This document shows, one piece after another, positions 61,553 through 64,000 of a DNA stretch of 64,000 bases. The stretch is from JBBQLG01 sp038327655 (lineage in GTDB: Bacteria > Bacteroidota > Bacteroidia > Cytophagales > Spirosomataceae). Position 1 is the first letter of the stretch. The number at the start of each line of letters is the position of its first letter. A program made the translations under genes and the position numbers. The stretch is from positions 90,126 to 154,125 of the forward strand of contig JBBQLG010000001.1 in assembly GCA_038327655.1 (NCBI GenBank), given 5' to 3'. Below the pieces are notes generated by a model. It did not search any database. It was not told where the DNA came from and saw nothing but the letters and a program-made list of their open reading frames with translations.

Positions 61553-62203
61553 TTGAAAACGATACCACTGGTTCTGCTGTTTACTTTATTTCGCTTCGGC
61601 TCCGAAAGAGCCATGGCCCAATCTGCCGTACCGTTTGCGCCGAGTCCGATCACGGCCCAACTGCCAGCGCTGGCCGATACCACCCGGCCCGGTTCGAGTT
61701 ATTCATTTCGGAGTTTACCCTGGTATGTGCGGGCCATGCCATTCGCTATTTACACGGGGGCAGGTAAGCGAGCTGACCGGGTACCACAAAGCATTGAAAT
61801 CGGTAAATCATACAACGTCGTTGACTTCGGACTTGCTTTTGGTCGGGTCTCGCAGCGACCGGACTCGACGTTGTTTTTGGAAGGCCGCGTCACGATGGAT
61901 GTTTGCAACTACGGGATTTTCGCCAACGAAATGACCATTGGTGCGGGGCGCATTTTCGACAAGTCCGGTAGCCTGATGCTCGAATTGAGTTACAACATTT
62001 TTGCCCAGGTCAGCAAGCGGTGGGGCATTGGCCTCACAACAGGTTATTACGACTTTAGCAACGAGGTGGCGGATGCCTCAAAAACATTTTATGGGGTTTA
62101 TGTCCGGTATGGGCTACCGCGTACCGATGGCGGTGGACTACTGGGAATAGGCCGGGGACACGGGCGACCGGGGCGACCGGGCGGTCGGGGTCATGGTCGC
62201 TAA
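61553..62203 (+). CDS. Exported outer-membrane-like protein
   Basis: A 216-residue protein that needs a TTG start (codon 61553-61555) to include its signal peptide (MKTIPLVLLFTLFRFGSERA, then MAQ). The mature part has alternating strands (YNVVDFGLAFGRVSQRPDST, LMLELSYNIFAQVSKRWGIG, FYGVYVRYGLP) like a small barrel, and ends in a Gly/Arg/His-rich tail. Family not recognised. The next gene begins 58 bp later. Confidence 0.65.
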   Translation: MKTIPLVLLFTLFRFGSERAMAQSAVPFAPSPITAQLPALADTTRPGSSYSFRSLPWYVRAMPFAIYTGAGKRADRVPQSIEIGKSYNVVDFGLAFGRVSQRPDSTLFLEGRVTMDVCNYGIFANEMTIGAGRIFDKSGSLMLELSYNIFAQVSKRWGIGLTTGYYDFSNEVADASKTFYGVYVRYGLPRTDGGGLLGIGRGHGRPGRPGGRGHGR

Positions 62204-62261
62204 CAACGGGACAGACCGGGACTGTTTGTTTACCCTGTTTAACCAATTAATCTCAATCATC

Positions 62262-62735
62262 ATGAAAACCCAGGTCAAAACGTCTTCGTTAGCGGCTCAT
62301 TTCGAGCGATTTGCCGAACGCATTACGCAATTCACCGGCAGTTCAACCGCTTTTTTGGTAGCAACTGTGTCCGTAGTGGTTTGGGGCGCAACCGGGCCTC
62401 TTTTTCAGTACTCTGCCAACTGGCAGCTCGTTATCAATACATCCACAACGATCATCACGTTTTTGATGGTCTTCTTAATCCAAAAGGCTCAGAATAAAGA
62501 AGCGATTGCGGTGCAGCTTAAACTAAATGAGTTGATCGCGGCTAATCGGGCTGCCAGCAATCGGTTGGTGAGTGTGGAGAATCTCACCGAGGAAGAGTTG
62601 AAAGTTCTCCAGGATCACTACCGGGTTATGGCTGCGGTAACTAAACAAACCGGCGACCTCAAGCGCTCGCACTCCATCGAGGAAGCTATTAGAGACAGTT
62701 TGGAAAAGTTGGCCGATGAGCCGGAATTAGATTGA
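62262..62735 (+). CDS. Low-affinity iron permease-family protein
   Basis: A 157-residue membrane protein of the family named after yeast Fet4. Conserved parts are FERFAERITQFTGSSTAFLV, TVSVVVWGATGPLFQYSANW and INTSTTIITFLMVFLIQKAQ then NKEAIAVQLKLNELI, all in the usual bacterial length. The start at 62262 fits the family; a longer frame begins within the previous gene. The C-terminal ~60 residues are cytoplasmic and helical. Iron transport by the bacterial members is not proven. Confidence 0.85.
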   Translation: MKTQVKTSSLAAHFERFAERITQFTGSSTAFLVATVSVVVWGATGPLFQYSANWQLVINTSTTIITFLMVFLIQKAQNKEAIAVQLKLNELIAANRAASNRLVSVENLTEEELKVLQDHYRVMAAVTKQTGDLKRSHSIEEAIRDSLEKLADEPELD

Positions 62736-62927
62736 CCATAGCGCAATCATTTTTCTCAGATGGGTATCTACCGATTCCTGAAGAATCCCATGTACAGTAT
62801 TGGGCCACTCGCTCCCCGCATTCGGGTCGTATTGCACTGTATCGTCAAGCCCAGCGTACCCTGCCATAAATAGACCAGCCACGAGCAACAGTAGTGACTC
62901 TTCTGATCGTGTCAACTCGTTTCTCAT
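62727..62927 (-). CDS. Hypothetical small protein
   Basis: A 66-residue frame (MRNELTRSEESLLLLVAGLF...) overlapping the iron-permease stop by 9 bp on the opposite strand. It has one modest hydrophobic stretch. No family known; low support. Confidence 0.3.
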   Translation of the reverse strand: MRNELTRSEESLLLLVAGLFMAGYAGLDDTVQYDPNAGSEWPNTVHGILQESVDTHLRKMIALWSI

Positions 62928-63025
62928 CTATTTAATTGTCTTTTAATCAGGGGTTTACTTGTATTGGCTTCGGGGCGCGTTAGCTTTGCCCGGTACAATA
63001 TCTAAAACCACTTGGTATAACGATC

Positions 63026-63316
63026 ATGAAAAAAATGCAGATTTGGTTGATTCTTGGCGCACTCGCGCTGAGTTTGGGGGGCGTTCAGGCTCAGGACACC
63101 AAGGCACAGAAGCGAGTTGCCGAAGCCCAGGCAAAAAACCAGGTTGCAGCGGATAAAGCCGACCTGATTGCCAATAAAGAAGCACGGCAGGCCGACAAGA
63201 TGCGGGGAGACAGGAAAGCACTGAAAGCGGACCGGAAGGCGGCCATGAAGATGGAAGGTCATTTGCTGAAAGATCAGGTCAAGAAAGACGTAAAAGTTGT
63301 TAAAGAGAAATTGTAA
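63026..63316 (+). CDS. Small exported charged protein
   Basis: A 96-residue protein with a clear signal peptide (MKKMQIWLILGALALSLGGV...AQ). The mature part is a highly charged helix rich in Lys, Ala, Asp and Gln (AQKRVAEAQAKNQVAADKAD). No family beyond that composition. It ends 54 bp before a long palindrome. Confidence 0.65.
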   Translation: MKKMQIWLILGALALSLGGVQAQDTKAQKRVAEAQAKNQVAADKADLIANKEARQADKMRGDRKALKADRKAAMKMEGHLLKDQVKKDVKVVKEKL

Positions 63317-63369
63317 CCGGACTCACCTCTGGCAGTCGTTCAGGCTACGACTGTCCCGGAAGGCTTGCT

Positions 63370-63413
63370 GGAAACACCCGTTAAAAATCAATTGATTTTT
63401 AACGGGTGTTTCC
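63370..63413. repeat. 44-bp perfect palindrome without loop
   Basis: GGAAACACCCGTTAAAAATC-AA is followed directly by its exact reverse complement. In RNA it gives a long hairpin with AT-rich tip, so it may be the terminator of the gene at 63026. Its perfect symmetry and its place about 40 bp before a headless gene also suit a recombination or insertion site. Confidence 0.75.
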
Positions 63414-63452
63414 GCTATAGCGAGTTTGTTTAGGTATGTGTTGAGTTGATGA

Positions 63453-64000
63453 GTACGGGGGGGCGTAGACGGCTGGACGGGCGATCTGGCGCGGGCTATT
63501 GACCTCAACGGTGTACAGAACAACCCCTACTTTATCACCACCTTCAATAAGTTCAGCAACTCCGTTGACCGGCTGTATGGGGGAACCAGTCTGAGTTACG
63601 AGGTAACCCCCTGGTTCAACATAACGGCCCGCGCCGGAACAGATTTCTTCTCCGAAAACCGCAGGTCGGTTACCAGGCGGGGCACACGCGGGCGGCTGAA
63701 TGGCCAGTTCGACACTAACGAAATCTACGAACGTGAACTCCAGACCGACCTCATCGGAACGGTTACCCGTCGGCTCAGTGCCAACTGGACCGTCAAGGGC
63801 ATCGTCGGTCATCAGTTCAACCAACGGACCAACCGGCGGTCGCGGGTGCTGTCGGAGGGGCTAAACATCGATCAGCTATACACCTTTGCCAATGCCCAGT
63901 CAAACGTGGCCTCGAACTTCTACAGTCGGCGCGAGTTATTCGGGGTGTATGGTGATTTGAGTCTCGACTACCGCAATTTTTTGTTTCTGAATGCAACGGG
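63453..64000 (+). pseudogene. SusC/RagA-like receptor fragment, 5' half missing
   Basis: From 63462 the frame reads GVDGWTGDLARAIDLNGVQN, NPYFITTFNKFSNSVDRLYG, GTSLSYEVTPWFNITARAGT and on to the window edge, which is the mid-barrel region of a SusC-type TonB receptor. A stop (63450-63452) precedes it and there is no start codon, signal peptide, carboxypeptidase-like domain or plug upstream; the DNA there is the palindrome and the previous gene. So about the first 450 residues are lost. A G7 run at 63457-63463 lies at the junction. It continues past the window. Confidence 0.75.

Overview
The window comes from a Bacteroidota plasmid or plasmid-derived replicon, most likely from a Spirosoma-like member of the Cytophagales. 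Supporting signs are TonB-linked receptors, a DUF4249/DUF5686 pair, a type IX secretion tail, TAnnTTTG-type -7 promoter boxes, weak Shine-Dalgarno sequences and moderately high GC. I see no rRNA, tRNA, CRISPR array or recognisable transposase. All calls are from reading motifs; nothing was searched against a database.

Layout. 1-3.5 kb: the end of an RND pump whose stop codon lies inside a palindromic repeat, then a secreted beta-propeller protein. 3.6-7.6 kb: a replication and partition core made of ParA, ParB, two long palindromes with a shared core (candidate parS), a Rep_3-type initiator on the opposite strand, and an origin with twelve 21-bp iterons, paired DnaA boxes and an AT-rich stretch. 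7.6-13.5 kb: a type IX secretion remnant, a Gfo/Idh/MocA oxidoreductase, an ATPase plus DUF1016-type gene pair and a tyrosine recombinase. 13.8-29.8 kb: a long leftward cluster for an aromatic compound, probably an aromatic ester: MBL hydrolase, MFS transporter, two FAD hydroxylases, an extradiol-type VOC dioxygenase, carboxylesterase, TonB receptor, FAH-family hydrolase, AraC regulator, both CoA-transferase subunits and an alpha/beta hydrolase, with a divergent TetR regulator.

29.9-31.3 kb: a DoxX/HxlR regulatory pair. 31.5-41.4 kb: eight tightly packed leftward genes that look like one operon acting on outer-membrane lipid: di-iron hydroxylase, carrier-like small protein, TonB receptor, DUF4249 lipoprotein, DUF5686 barrel, PAP2 phosphatase, OMPLA-like phospholipase and a truncated BamA-like barrel. 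I consider this the strongest candidate for an undescribed system. 41.4-48.4 kb: a five-unit PepSY-like lipoprotein, an ECF sigma/anti-sigma pair, a polysaccharide deacetylase and small envelope proteins.

48.5-64 kb: a VapBC cassette between short repeats, a secreted DRGH nuclease, a metallophosphoesterase, an OprB-like porin, an NRAMP-related transporter with altered metal motif, His/Ala-rich small proteins, several decayed genes (frameshifted stress protein, porin fragment, headless SusC at the right edge), a large Oar-like TonB receptor and a low-affinity iron permease homologue. The right third looks like an accessory zone with repeated rearrangement.
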